From contig NW_025955433.1 in the NCBI RefSeq assembly GCF_022376445.1, positions 1-27,923 on the forward strand: a stretch of 27,923 nt of DNA, read 5' to 3'. Positions 1 to 9,166 of the stretch are shown here, piece by piece. This stretch comes from Fomitopsis serialis (lineage: Eukaryota > Basidiomycota > Agaricomycetes > Polyporales > Fomitopsidaceae). Below the pieces are notes generated by a model, which saw only the letters and a program-made list of their open reading frames with translations, was not told the DNA's origin and ran no database searches. The translations under genes were made by a program, and so were the position numbers. The first letter of the stretch is position 1; each line of letters begins with the position of its first letter.

Positions 1-384
1 GTAGTTCGCGCCGGACAGGATCTAAACCAATTTGTTCATCGTTATTACTCAGAGGAGCTCGGGAAGGAAGCAGGCAAGGAGAACGAAGAGGGGAAGAATT
101 GGGTCAACTTCGTGACACCAGACAGCGTATTGAAGAGAAGGTATGTTATGTTCCGTTTTCCGGAGCATTGGCATGGTGTCGGACGATCTGCGGTTACTGT
201 TTGTGTGCCGTCATTGCAGACACGATACCTAGGCCCGGATCCTCGCGTAGCGGGATACCGGTGCGACGTCGCTGGAGATATGCATATCAAGTGGTGGGAT
301 GCGTTCCTGCAGGATCAGTGGATGAACAAGCAGAAGTGGACTTTCGATGTGAGGATGGAGGAGGATGGGAGATGGGTGAAATAG
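1..384 (+). CDS. 3' end of an unidentified protein-coding gene (partial)
   Basis: Frame 1 is open from the first base of the window to a TAG at 382-384, giving about 127 residues of C-terminal sequence. The 5' part lies outside the window, so neither the start nor upstream introns can be placed. The peptide is hydrophilic early (a KEAGKENEEGK stretch) and then rich in aromatic residues and Trp (FRFPEHWHG, MHIKWWDAFLQDQWMNKQKW). It ends in EEDGRWVK. I do not recognise a domain. This frame was preferred over the overlapping frame ending at 392 because its amino-acid composition is more protein-like and it extends to the window edge. An intron inside the segment cannot be excluded. Confidence 0.5.
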   Translation, partial: VVRAGQDLNQFVHRYYSEELGKEAGKENEEGKNWVNFVTPDSVLKRRYVMFRFPEHWHGVGRSAVTVCVPSLQTRYLGPDPRVAGYRCDVAGDMHIKWWDAFLQDQWMNKQKWTFDVRMEEDGRWVK

Positions 385-1025
385 ACGATTGACGTGGGTC
401 CCTTCCTCGTTCTCATCCGATAGATATTGCATCTCTGACGTGACTGTGCTTCGACTAAGCAGGATAAATGTCAAGTAGTACGACTGTAGTAGTATACTCA
501 GTACGTGGCTGACGTGGAATTTAACGACGCTGAAAACCTTCTCCAGAAGAGTCTTGCGCGTCTGGAATGTCTGTTGAGATACGATGTTTAACTCGCCGGC
601 CCTTTTGAAACGTCGGAAACGTGGTATCATCCTGAGCAGACGGGTGAAGCTGTACTCGCGGGCTTCCCTCGGGCTTTCCTGATCGAGTATGTATGTACAG
701 CATGTACTTAGCGCTGAGCGACAACTTTAAATTGTCCCTCATTTCAAGCCTGAGTTCGAAGCCAGCTGCGCCCTCGTCTCAGCTCCGGGCCCGACCGCAA
801 AAGTACAGAATTCTGAACTTCCGATCATCGCACGAGGCTGATCACTCGATTCAGGCCTGCAAAGGAACGAGAAGTCTTTACACACGCGCGACGGCTGTTC
901 GGAGGAGTCACATCCAAGCTGCCGCCACTACGGTAGCTCCATGCAAATGACTCGCAATAATGCATCGCAGGCGAGGATTCGGAAGAAACAGGTTTTCTAC
1001 CCCACTAGGCGAGTCACAACTTCGA

Positions 1026-1077
1026 GTCTTCCGTCGGCAAGCTAATCATACCGACGCTTGCCGACAGCAAGGAAGAC
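1026..1077. repeat. Two-part inverted repeat in the BCS1-like promoter region
   Basis: GTCGGCAAGC (1033-1042) is followed after 13 nt by its exact reverse complement GCTTGCCGAC (1056-1065). The pairing extends outward: GTCTTCC (1026-1032) matches GGAAGAC (1071-1077), with a 5-nt bulge on the right side. The total is 17 paired bases per arm. It could be a binding site for a dimeric regulator, a small hairpin or a remnant of a mobile element. Confidence 0.55.
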
Positions 1078-1250
1078 GGAGTTGTCCAATGAGCGCGCAC
1101 TACATGCCCACCTCATGCACCGCAGGGCTGTCCACTGGCACTGCGCAGTGCACCGTACCGAGTCATCCGCGACAAATCCGTGCCGCCGCGCGGAAACTCA
1201 ACATGAGTATGTTCGCGTGCCCCACTTGTGAAAGGCGATACGTCCTGGCA

Positions 1251-1256
1251 TATAAA
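1251..1256 (+). promoter_or_regulatory. Candidate TATA box of the BCS1-like gene
   Basis: TATAAA at 1251-1256 lies 125 bp upstream of the proposed ATG at 1381, a normal distance for a fungal promoter with a short 5' untranslated leader. A CCAAT box lies about 160 bp further upstream. No transcription start data are available. Confidence 0.35.
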
Positions 1257-1380
1257 GAAGGCATGTACGCCTGTTGTGCAAGCAAGACAGGCCTCTCCGC
1301 CCGTCGCGCACTCCCTTCTCCAGACTCGTCTGTCGCACTTCCCTGACTTTATATCCTTTGTACCAAGCTACACCACGACC

Positions 1381-3277
1381 ATGAACGCCACTAACGCAAC
1401 CTCTTCCATTGCTTCGAACACCTCTACACCCCTTCCGGGGGACTTCCACTCTCTCGTGTCAACACTGTTATCGATCTCTGCTCTGACGGACTGGTTTAAA
1501 CTCTTCGTCGTTGGTGGAGCGCTCGAGGCGTGCCGACGCCACCTGTCTACTTGGTGGGATAGACTAATGCAAGCAATCTGGATCACCGCGACATTCGATG
1601 CAAATGACAACAGTTACAGTGAGTGCTACCCTCTAAGTACGTTCCACCGGATGATGACGCGGACTACGCTCTCAAGGATGGATGCTCTACTGGCTCTCCC
1701 GTCACCCCATGTGGAACGATGCACGAACGATCGCAGTCACCACACGCTCGTACGGGCTGGACAAGTCCGAGGAAGATGATGAGGACGAGGGCAGCAACTG
1801 TTCACGGGGCCAGGTCTCCTATCTTCCGTCGCTCGACAGCACGTACAACATCTGGTACAGGCGCCACTACGTGACCGTCTCGAGGGAAGAGAGGTCGGAG
1901 AGCCAGTGGTCTACCAAGGAATGTCTGCGGATACAGTGAGTCGACATCGACAATGAGCAGCGCTGTGCAGACAGCATACTGATTGATGCGCGTACTAGGA
2001 TACTCTCTCGGGACCGAGCCATACTGCGGAGCCTACTCGATGAGGCACGCGAGGCGTACAAAGCTGCCGACACGAAACTCGTTTCGATATACGCCGCAGA
2101 CATGTATGTTTCCTACGCGGATCTTTGTATGTGAGCAGGAAGACTGATAGGGCGACCGCAATTGCAGACACGGAGACTGGAACTATATGGCATCACGCCC
2201 TAAGCGACCTCTCGGCTCGATCATCCTCGATCCGGGCATCAAGGAGCTGCTCCTCAATGACGCGCGCGATTTCCTCGGCAGCCGTAGATGGTATTCTGAC
2301 AGGGGGATCCCTTTCCGGCGTGGCTACCTCCTCGTAAGTCTATAGCTGGACACGTCTAACATACCGTTCACTGACACGTCAACCACCAGTACGGTGCGCC
2401 CGGTTCGGGGAAGACCTCCATGATCCAGAGCATCGCAGGAGAGCTCGGGCTGAACGTCTACATCGTGACGCTCAGTCGGATCGGGATGGACGACAGCGCG
2501 CTGAACGAGCTCATCTCGAACATGCCCCGCCGCTGCATCGCACTCATGGAGGACATCGACGCGGCGTTCACGGCAGGAATCAAGCGCGACCTCCCGCTAG
2601 ATATCAAGCGACCGGGGGAGGACGGCGACGCCGAGGATGCGCCGAAGAGCCCGCGCGAGCAAGCACAGGCACAGGGAATGGACACTGGCTCTCGCATCAC
2701 CCTTTCGGGCCTCCTCAACGCGCTCGACGGTATCGGTGCGCAGGAGGGTCGTATCCTGTTTGCGACAACGAACAATTACAAGGCCCTGGATCCTGCGCTT
2801 TGCCGTCCAGGGCGGATGGACCTCCATATCGAGTTTAGGCTAGCGAGTCGATACCAGGCGGAGAACCTCTACAAGTGCTTCTACGTTCCCGATGGCGCGG
2901 ACGAACCCGAGACGGATAAGGTCGACGAAGGCTACGGCTCGAGACGGAGTAGCGTGGGCAGCAATGAAGCCGGCGATGAGAAGACCTCAGAACTCGAACC
3001 GCTCTTCTCATCTCCGCCTACACCCTCGCCGCCATCTTCTCCGTCATCTCCATCGCCGTCAAATCCTATCAACTCCCTGATACCAAGTCATCTCCTCCCG
3101 CGTAGGGAAGTGCTCGCGCTCGCAGCGCGTTTTGCAGACGCGATCCCTGAACGAGAGTTATCGATGGCGAGCCTCCAGGGATACCTCATGACGTACAAAA
3201 GTCGGCCGCGCGAGGCAGTCGATGAGGTATCACAGTGGATCGAGAATGAAAGACAGACGAGGAGAGCGCGAAGCTAG
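1381..3277 (+). CDS. BCS1-like AAA ATPase (mitochondrial chaperone BCS1 family)
   Basis: Five exons fit the family and keep phase: 1381-1618, 1677-1935, 1999-2103, 2168-2333 and 2390-3277 (551 residues). BCS1 proteins are AAA ATPases; yeast Bcs1 moves the folded Rieske protein across the inner mitochondrial membrane during complex III assembly. Residues 1-80 hold a Ser/Thr-rich lead and a short hydrophobic segment (WFKLFVVGGALEACRR) typical of the BCS1 N-terminal domain. The Walker A motif GAPGSGKTS starts at about residue 258, Walker B is LMEDID near 308-313, sensor ATTN near 381-384, and CRPGRMD follows near 394-400. An acidic, Ser/Pro-rich insert lies between the AAA core and the C-terminal helical part, a layout common in basidiomycete paralogues. 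Exon 3 begins so as to join CLRI to ILSRDRAIL, which matches the family better than the alternative 39-nt intron. Agaricomycetes carry many BCS1 paralogues, so this copy need not be the complex III chaperone. Confidence 0.9.
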
Positions 3278-3289
3278 AATTGACTGCAT

Positions 3290-3340
3290 CATACCCGTTG
3301 TACCTGAAGATTTACAAACTCTGTAGCATACCCGTTGTAC
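3290..3340 (+). repeat. 14-bp direct repeat just after the BCS1-like stop codon
   Basis: CATACCCGTTGTAC occurs at 3290-3303 and again at 3327-3340, both in the likely 3' untranslated region of the BCS1-like gene (stop at 3275-3277). The copies are identical and 23 nt apart. They could be a local duplication or a paired RNA-binding site of the UGUA type (TTGTAC in each copy). Confidence 0.5.
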
Positions 3341-3544
3341 ATGCTGACTTCAATGATCTTCACGCTGAACGTCTTCTGAAATACCGAATCTTTCTCTTGT
3401 CCGAGTGAGAAGGCGACTCATCCGCATCAGGACTGAGTGCCTCCGTGACCCGTGTCTCATGCCAAAACTCTTGGGCTGTCGTTACTTAGATGGTAGACAC
3501 CGAAGGAATGAGGCGGTGTATGAAAGCATGTGTTGCCATTTTGG

Positions 3545-3558
3545 GTAACTTAAGTTAC
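3545..3558. promoter_or_regulatory. 14-bp perfect palindrome upstream of SPC1
   Basis: GTAACTTAAGTTAC reads identically on both strands and lies 66 bp upstream of the SPC1 start codon. A gap-free palindrome this close to a start codon could be a homodimer binding site, although a chance origin is possible. Confidence 0.35.
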
Positions 3559-3623
3559 TTGCTTTCCACGTTGCCACCGCTCGCGGGGTTCCTCCGACTC
3601 TGCTTCAGCCACCTCCTCCAGTC

Positions 3624-4071
3624 ATGTCGGCGAACTTGAAGGACAGCCTGCTCGACCTGTTCGAAGGCAAGATAGTGAGTCAAACTGTTTGTGCTATTCA
3701 AGCTGATCTTGATGCAACATCCTTCCACAGGATTTCGAGGGGCAGAAACTCGTTGAGGACATCACCAAGTTCACCTTGATTGCAGCGGCGGTAAGTGGTT
3801 CGGTTCGATCCATTCTCGCCGTGAAGCTTGCAGCCTCATATCCTACTCTCAGATGTTTGCGTTCATAGTCGGAGCTCTCTTCCAGTCTCTGCGCGTCACT
3901 CTCGGTATCTTCGGGGTCGCTTCGGTCGTTCTCTGCCTGGTATGTCCACCATAAACTTGATTCGTAGGGGCACACTCACAAGTCAAGCAGGTTGTCTTAC
4001 CTCCATGGCCCATGTACAATCGACACTCTGTACAATGGCTTCCAACGAAAGAGTCGAAACCTTCGTCATAA
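3624..4071 (+). CDS. SPC1: Signal peptidase complex subunit 1 (SPC1/SPC12 family)
   Basis: Four exons, 3624-3674, 3731-3790, 3853-3939 and 3991-4071, give a 92-residue protein, about the size of yeast Spc1 and human SPCS1. The family is a small accessory subunit of the signal peptidase complex in the endoplasmic reticulum membrane, with both ends facing the cytosol and two transmembrane helices. The conserved core is clear: DFEGQKLVEDITKF at residues 18-31, a first helix (LIAAAMFAFIVGALFQSL), a second helix (TLGIFGVASVVLCLVVL) and the diagnostic PPWPMYNRHSVQWLP near the C-terminus. All splice junctions are phase 0, with GTGAGT, GTAAGT and GTATGT donors and CAG acceptors, and introns are 51-63 nt. 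Complete, with no unusual features. Confidence 0.93.
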
Positions 4072-4298
4072 TGCGTGATATCGGTTCGCCTTGTCGGGTA
4101 TAGATGTATGCGGTGTAGGTTGTAGGTCGTCGTCCCCCTCGCACTTGCTGAACAGGCCCACCCCAGCAGCGAAAGGGCCGGACTACACGCGCCGGCCGTC
4201 CATGACGTTCTCAGCACTACCGTTCATCGCGCTCGTGCTGTGGGAGACATGGATCTACTTCCCCGAAGACTCGAGGCGCGTAATAAGAAGGAGCATAA

Positions 4299-4526
4299 GA
4301 AGGAGCCGCTCCTGCGAAACCGCACCACGTCAACTGGAAGAAGATCGGCAGCACCGCCGCTACCGTCGCTGGAGATGTGGGCAAATCCTTCCTGCACTTA
4401 CCTCGCGAGGATCCGGAGCTCTTCGCACGTCTGCTCGATCACGATGAGAAGTTGATGGCAAGAGAGGATCTGGTGGAGCTCTTGAGACGCAGTAGTGGTG
4501 GTATGGTTCTAGACCGCCTAGACTAG
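4299..4526 (+). CDS. Orphan C-terminal coding fragment, possibly of a broken gene
   Basis: A frame open from 4299 to TAG at 4524-4526 encodes a protein-like tail: HHVNWKKIGSTAATVAGDVG, then a segment with EDPELFARLLDHDEKLMARE and ending MVLDRLD. Codon choice is GC-rich at third positions, as in the neighbouring real exons. No start codon lies in this frame, and an in-frame TAA occurs at 4296-4298. The upstream frame (from about 4150 to 4300, containing LLPRRLEARNKKEHKKE) also looks coding but is out of phase. The sequence is therefore either a last exon whose intron I could not place or the remains of a gene split by a frameshift. I do not recognise the family. Confidence 0.4.
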   Translation, partial: EGAAPAKPHHVNWKKIGSTAATVAGDVGKSFLHLPREDPELFARLLDHDEKLMAREDLVELLRRSSGGMVLDRLD

Positions 4527-5030
4527 AGCGTCTTAGGGCTAGGATGTTGTTTCATGGAGTCAGCTTCATCTAGCCTCTTGAACAAATGGCGGTATGTTCC
4601 GCCCAATTCGCGTTTCTTGAGACTGAGTGACTTCAGAACACGTTCACAGCTAAGTCCCCAACGTTGGGCCACGCACAAAAGGTGCGTATAGGAGTGGAGG
4701 TCATCGAGCGTTGGCGGCCACTGTGCCGCTCAACCTGGGCCGACGTAGCTAAGGTCGCGGCTGCCTGGCTCAGCCTTGCCGTCGAATTCCGCTACGTCCG
4801 GGAGCCGCTTACTACACATAACTTGTCAATCGCCGTTCGTCGAGGGCGAGTTTGCGAGACCGAATCCGACACTAGCGGAGGCAATCCAGGCATCTGTCAT
4901 GCGTGACATCAAACGTCTGCTTCGATGCGGAAGAAATCCCGATCCAATCCATATATTCCTCGGAGACATGGACTCGCTCTTGCTCTACTAACTCGCTCTT
5001 GCTCTAATAACTCTCCCCTACCATCAAGAC
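4527..5030 (+). other. Intergenic region upstream of the dehydrogenase gene
   Basis: No supportable gene. Short open frames here show no domain. The last 60 bases before the next start codon contain a 19-bp tandem repeat (4972-5009) rich in CT, as is usual for fungal 5' leaders. Confidence 0.5.
4972..5009 (+). repeat. 19-bp tandem duplication in the dehydrogenase 5' leader
   Basis: Two adjacent copies of a 19-base unit, ACTCGCTCTTGCTCTA followed by CTA or ATA, occupy 4972-4990 and 4991-5009 and differ at one base. They end 21 bp before the ATG at 5031. They probably lie in the 5' untranslated leader or core promoter and could alter a pyrimidine-rich initiator region. Confidence 0.6.
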
Positions 5031-6408
5031 ATGGCCCGAGTAAGACAATTCCGCATTCCCCAGTTCGAAAGCGCAGGGCACAAGGGCCGTGACGCTGTGT
5101 TCGGTGCAGACTACGTCAGCGCAGTAACCGAGGAGGTCAACAAGCTGGGATGTTCCAAGGTGTACCTCGTCGCGTCGACGAGCTTGAACGCGCAGACGGA
5201 TGCGGTCAAGAGATTGGAGGAGGCGCTTGGCAACAAACTGTGCGGAAAGAAGATCGGTGTGAAGAGCCACACGCCGTACGACGAGGTGCTCCAGATCGCG
5301 AAGGAGACGAAGGAGAACGGCGCCGACATTATCGTGACGCTAGGAAGCAGCTCGTACAGTGATGCGGCCAAGGCTGCCCTAGTGAGTGTCGATTATGTGC
5401 ACGAACAAAACACTCACTAATATATACGCGTCGAGTCAGATCATTCACGCCTCGCTTCCCGTTGATAAAATGGACGTCGACTCCATGGAGTCTCTCAACG
5501 GTGGATATGTAGACAAGAAAACAGGCGAATTGAACTCGCCGGCGACCGTCAGAGAACCCACGCTCAAGCTCATATGCGTGCCTACCTCTCTTTCAGCGGC
5601 GGAGTGGAACGCAAACAGCGGCTGTACGAACCCGATCACACGCAAGAAACAGCACTTCGGTCACCCCGCCTGCGCACCAAACCTCATTGTGCTCGACCCG
5701 CAGCTCGCGCTCACGACCCCACTGCACCTCTGGCTGAGCACGGGCGTACGTGCGGTGGACCACTGCGTCGAGACGCTCTGCACCGACAGAAGCAGCGCCG
5801 ATATCAAGGACACCGCGGAGGAGGGCTTGAGGGCTCTCACGGAGGGTCTGTTGAAGTGTAAGGAGGATGAGACCGATGCCGCGGCGCGTGCGGCATGCCA
5901 GATCGGCGCGTGGAAGGCAGTGCGGTCTATTGTATCCAAAGTCCCACTGGGTGCGTCCCACGCGATAACACATCAGGTAAGTTGAAGCTTACATACTGAA
6001 TGCGAGGCCCCTACTAAGCCATGCCACCGAATGTAGCTGGGCGCATTTTGTGGTGTACCACACGGCATAACCTCCTGCATTATGCTCTCTCCGGTGCTCA
6101 AGTACAACGCCGCGCACTCCCCGTCGAACGCACAGCTGCAACAGCGGGTCTCAGCGATCTTCTGGTCCGCTATACCGGACACCCTTGTTCGGGCAGGACT
6201 TGAAGAAGCTCAGGCTGACGCCGGAGACCTCGTAAAGGCCTTCGTGCAGGCTCTGCATTTCCCGACGACATTGACGGAGGTGGGTGTCGGCGAAGATGTA
6301 TGGGACAACGTCGCGAAGGCGTCCCTGGAAGATGCGTGGGGAAAGACCAACCCTGTGCCGCTTGAAAGCGTTGAGCAGGTGAAGGAGATCCTCGCGATGG
6401 CTAAATGA
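5031..6408 (+). CDS. Iron-containing alcohol dehydrogenase, maleylacetate reductase type
   Basis: Exons 5031-5381, 5440-5976 and 6037-6408, all joined in phase 0, encode 419 residues. Maleylacetate reductases use NAD(P)H to convert maleylacetate to 3-oxoadipate, the last peripheral step of hydroxyquinol and resorcinol breakdown. The N-terminal nucleotide-binding half shows VYLVASTSLN and the glycine segment IIVTLGSSSYSDAAKAA, where many family members have GGGS. The C-terminal helical half has LICVPTSLSAAEWN, AVDHCVE and the signature GASHAITHQLGAFCGVPHG across the second intron, ending with FPTTLTEVGV near residue 375. It is somewhat longer than bacterial enzymes, mainly because of a segment around residues 120-145 (MDVDSMESLNGGYVDKKTG). 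No other aromatic-degradation gene is visible nearby, so the substrate could also be another alcohol or aldehyde handled by the Fe-ADH superfamily. Confidence 0.85.
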
Positions 6409-7542
6409 TTGACGAGTCCTGGCCTGTCACCGCGTCATCATGATTACATGCCCTATATTTTTTTTTCCTTTTCTCCCTCGTTTCTCTGCATCGCTGAATG
6501 AGTCTCTCAACAGACTCTTACGATGCGATTGCCTATGCGCAAACTCGTCGATGTCCCGCCCGCGCTCTCCTATTCATCTTATCTCTCTCGCTCTGCTGTG
6601 CTTCCAGAATCTCGCGCGTGTATTTGTACTGGGCCGCGTGACGGCGCGGCGCCCTGATCTCCATCGAATTCCCTCTCCCCGAGTTCTCTCTCCTCCCGCG
6701 TCTTCGACTCCGGCACTTTTGCGCGACAAGACGGTTCGCGCGTGGAATAAATGTCGAGTAGAACGTGTCGAGACGTGTTTCGATACCAGTACGTTTTCCA
6801 TTGACATTCGGCGGCCTAACTACTCTATCTAGACCTCCTCTGTCGTCCTCGCCGAGCCCTACATCCACCTCGACTCCCGACCTCCCTGCATCAAGGATGA
6901 GCGCACGTGTGTGTTGGATTTGTCGTCGCCCAGGCACGTCTTCTCTCCGAAATCGGGGCTTTCTCTAGAAGTCAGTGTACGATACCACAACGAATGTCAC
7001 TCAGAGGATCTACTGTGAACAACAAAGGCTACATCCCCATCATATTGCGCCCTACTAGTGTTTGTTACGAGGTGTCGGGTTGTACATCCACCTTCGGCCT
7101 GATATGATGAAGCGACAGACACCACTGCGCTCACCTGAGATTCAACGAACTCAGTCTATTCTTAGACCATTTCGTTCCGTTCTAATTATAGCCCAGAGCT
7201 GTTCCGCCGAGGTATGCTGCCAGCACACGAAGTGTTCTTAGTCACCGCATTGTTGCAATGTCAGATCACGGTGCCTAGCTTCCCCAGTGAGACGAGTACT
7301 TGCTGCACGTTCGCAACGAACAACGTACCTCATTACCGGTATAAGTATGAGTATATTGAGCTTATCACCAACCGGGCCCGCTTCGAGATGCGTGACGACT
7401 AAAGTGACCAGACTCTCCACTGATTCAGTCTACAGCGTCGCGGTCTCACGAGCTGTTGGCCAGGGTCACATCCTGGAATATCAAAGTGACACCCTGACAA
7501 GTACACATCCGCAGCACGTCCAGCAGATAATGGAGCGACCGT
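6409..7542. other. Intergenic region between convergent genes
   Basis: The region separates the dehydrogenase (+) from the membrane-protein gene (-), so both genes end into it. A T-rich run at 6458-6475 is a likely part of the dehydrogenase 3' end. Pyrimidine-rich blocks occur at about 6565-6600 and 6660-6715, which in fungi often mark promoters. The only segment that looks coding is described separately at 6833-7018. Confidence 0.4.
6833..7018 (+). CDS. Candidate orphan exon with GC-rich third positions
   Basis: After a possible acceptor CTATCTAG at 6825-6832 the frame reads TSSVVLAEPYIHLDSRPPCI, then KDERTCVLDLSSP, and runs 61 codons to TGA at 7016-7018. Most of the first 35 codons end in C or G, unlike the flanking sequence. 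The donor GTACGT at 6789 would form a 44-nt intron, but the phase does not join an upstream ATG (6750) to this frame; it joins a different frame ending at 6968. I do not recognise the peptide and cannot propose a full gene. Confidence 0.2.
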   Translation, partial: TSSVVLAEPYIHLDSRPPCIKDERTCVLDLSSPRHVFSPKSGLSLEVSVRYHNECHSEDLL

Positions 7543-8158
7543 TCACATTACCCACCACTTCGCCTCGCCTTCGCTCTGGACATGCACCATACCCAATCCG
7601 ACGCCCGACGCTATCTTCTTCCTTTGATACCGACCCCTCGTCGGCGACGGCATGCCAACATCTCCTCGGCTGGCAACAGGTGTCGGAGGAGTGATGCGTA
7701 CTTCTACTGCGGCGCCCTCTCCGTCCTCCGTATCGACCTTGAAGATGCGCGGGAGCGAGGGCGAGATGACCACGTTGAGCGTGGACACGGAGGTATCTCC
7801 GCAGTCTTTCTCGGGGTCGCGGCTGGCCCGCGCCAAAGGCATAGGGGAGCTGATGAGGTCCACAGAGAGCTTGGGCGCGGCTTTGCGAGATGGAGCCCGC
7901 CTCGCACGTCGTTGCGGGGTCTTACTGAGGGGCGCAGGCTTCTCGGCGGACAGATGAGACGTGTCGACGGATACAAGTTGTCGCCGGTGATGAAGGATAA
8001 TACCGGTCGCGGATAAGACGATGAGGACAAACAGCGTTCCTATCACGATGCCAGCTATGGCGCCTGCAATGCGAGTGGTAGGGTGAGTCGGTGTGTCAAC
8101 AACTGCGCACAATATATTGACACGTACCCGGGGCGAGCTCGTGCTTGGAGCCCGACAT
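7543..8158 (-). CDS. Single-pass membrane protein with basic Ser/Pro-rich cytoplasmic tail
   Basis: Reading the minus strand, exon 1 (8158-8128) starts at an ATG preceded in frame by a stop. It is joined through a 64-nt intron (8127-8064, donor GTACGT, acceptor GCAG) to exon 2 (8063-7543), giving 183 residues. Splicing turns the frame into MSGSKHELAPG followed directly by a strong transmembrane segment (AIAGIVIGTLFVLIVLSATG, then IILHHRR). The long tail is basic and Ser/Pro-rich (QRRARRAPSRKAAPK) and ends in WWVM. A short outside part, one helix and a long unstructured tail resemble the C-terminal halves of fungal wall-stress-sensor-like proteins. The extracellular domain those proteins carry is missing here, unless further 5' exons exist above 8160. 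Function unknown. Confidence 0.6.
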
Positions 8159-9166
8159 CGTTCACTTGCGTAAACTTGGCTTGAAGTAGTGATTAGGGAG
8201 GTCAACGCAACGAACAGTACAATATGTTCTTACCCAGGATGGCTGACAGTGGCTGACGACTGCATCATGATGTTAGCAGCGTCGCTAGTCTTCAGTGCGC
8301 CATGTAGTCGAAACAAGACCAGGTCGTCACACATTGCACTTGAGTTCGCACGGAAGAGTTAAGCCAAAGCATACAGTACGAATGACACCAGGTCACTGAC
8401 CAGCGACTGAGCGAGAACTTCCGAGTCCACGAAGTTCATGATGAAATGCCGGCGGAGTCACTGCTGTGAAAGTACCTTTGATATCTGTGAGTTGCATCTA
8501 CCTCCCTCCACCTAGTGGGTCGACGGTACCGGTACTACCGCCAGACATGCTGGTGCGCCCTGGGTACTGGTGAGCCAGCGATGCAACAGCTCGAAGCAGT
8601 GGTGCCGGGTCACCGTACTTAGCGGCCACCGTGGCGGTGCGGTCTGGTGCGGTGGCTGAGCGTCCGTGGGAGAATGTGGACGCGGCACTTGAGTTGCAGT
8701 ATGATACTAGTACTATATGCTTTCTCTTTCGTTGAACGTCTCAGGCTGGGAGATCTCACTCTGCTTTCCTGGGACCGACCTCGTGGCGACGTGCAAACTA
8801 GCACCCTTCAACATGGCAATGATAAACAGGACTGATACGACAACCCACGGTTGCGGAATACGCCACGCTCTGCGGTATTTGACGAGTAGGAAAACGAGAA
8901 GTCCGACTCCGAACAATGCCCCCCTCGAATACTCCATGTCTCAGAGAGGCGATCTGTGAGTGCTTGCATGAATGAGCCCGGTATGTCTTGCTGAGTATCG
9001 GAATAGGTCAGAGGAATCCGAAGCCGGCACTTCCGGCACTCAGTACTCAGCACGTTCATCCTCCGTGAGCGCATGCACAGATCAAGACACATGTGCTTAT
9101 TAGCTGAGCAGAGCTGGAGACTCTCGATTATCACAGCGATTTCAAGCACTCCTCGACCCATAATGC
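8159..9166. other. Intergenic region between divergent genes
   Basis: Upstream of both the membrane-protein gene (-) and F-box gene A (+). Apart from the weak membrane-protein frame at 8713-8937 I see no gene. A minus-strand frame at 8808-9161 has no recognisable domain and shares the same stretch in another phase. Promoters for both flanking genes are expected here, but no clear TATA box was found close to either start. Confidence 0.4.
8713..8937 (-). CDS. Candidate small two-helix membrane protein or exon
   Basis: The minus-strand frame encodes 74 residues beginning MEYSRGALFGVGLLVFLLVK. Two hydrophobic segments (GALFGVGLLVFLLV and WVVVSVLFIIAML) are separated by a basic linker (KYRRAWRIPQP). 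The tail is polar. The frame may be an exon of a larger gene extending towards 9160. There is no family recognition, and chance hydrophobic frames occur, so this stays weak. Confidence 0.25.
   Translation of the reverse strand: MEYSRGALFGVGLLVFLLVKYRRAWRIPQPWVVVSVLFIIAMLKGASLHVATRSVPGKQSEISQPETFNERESI

Larger units (their letters stand above)
385..1380. other. Intergenic region upstream of the BCS1-like gene
   Basis: About 1 kb with several short open frames on both strands, none showing a recognisable domain or convincing splice structure. It probably holds the 3' flank of the first gene and the promoter of the BCS1-like gene. A CCAAT box lies at 1086-1090, a TATAAA at 1251-1256 and a strong inverted repeat at 1026-1077. 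Nothing else is supported. Confidence 0.5.

Noticed and set aside
1936..1974. 39-nt intron as an alternative for the second BCS1-like intron
   Set aside because: It keeps frame but inserts residues (HILIDART) absent from the family. The 63-nt intron ending at 1998 gives CLRIQILSRDRAIL, which fits BCS1 proteins.
7543..8205. Unspliced 220-codon version of the membrane-protein gene
   Set aside because: Reading through 8064-8127 ignores a good GTACGT...GCAG intron. Splicing it yields an ATG preceded by an in-frame stop and a shorter, more plausible N-terminus.
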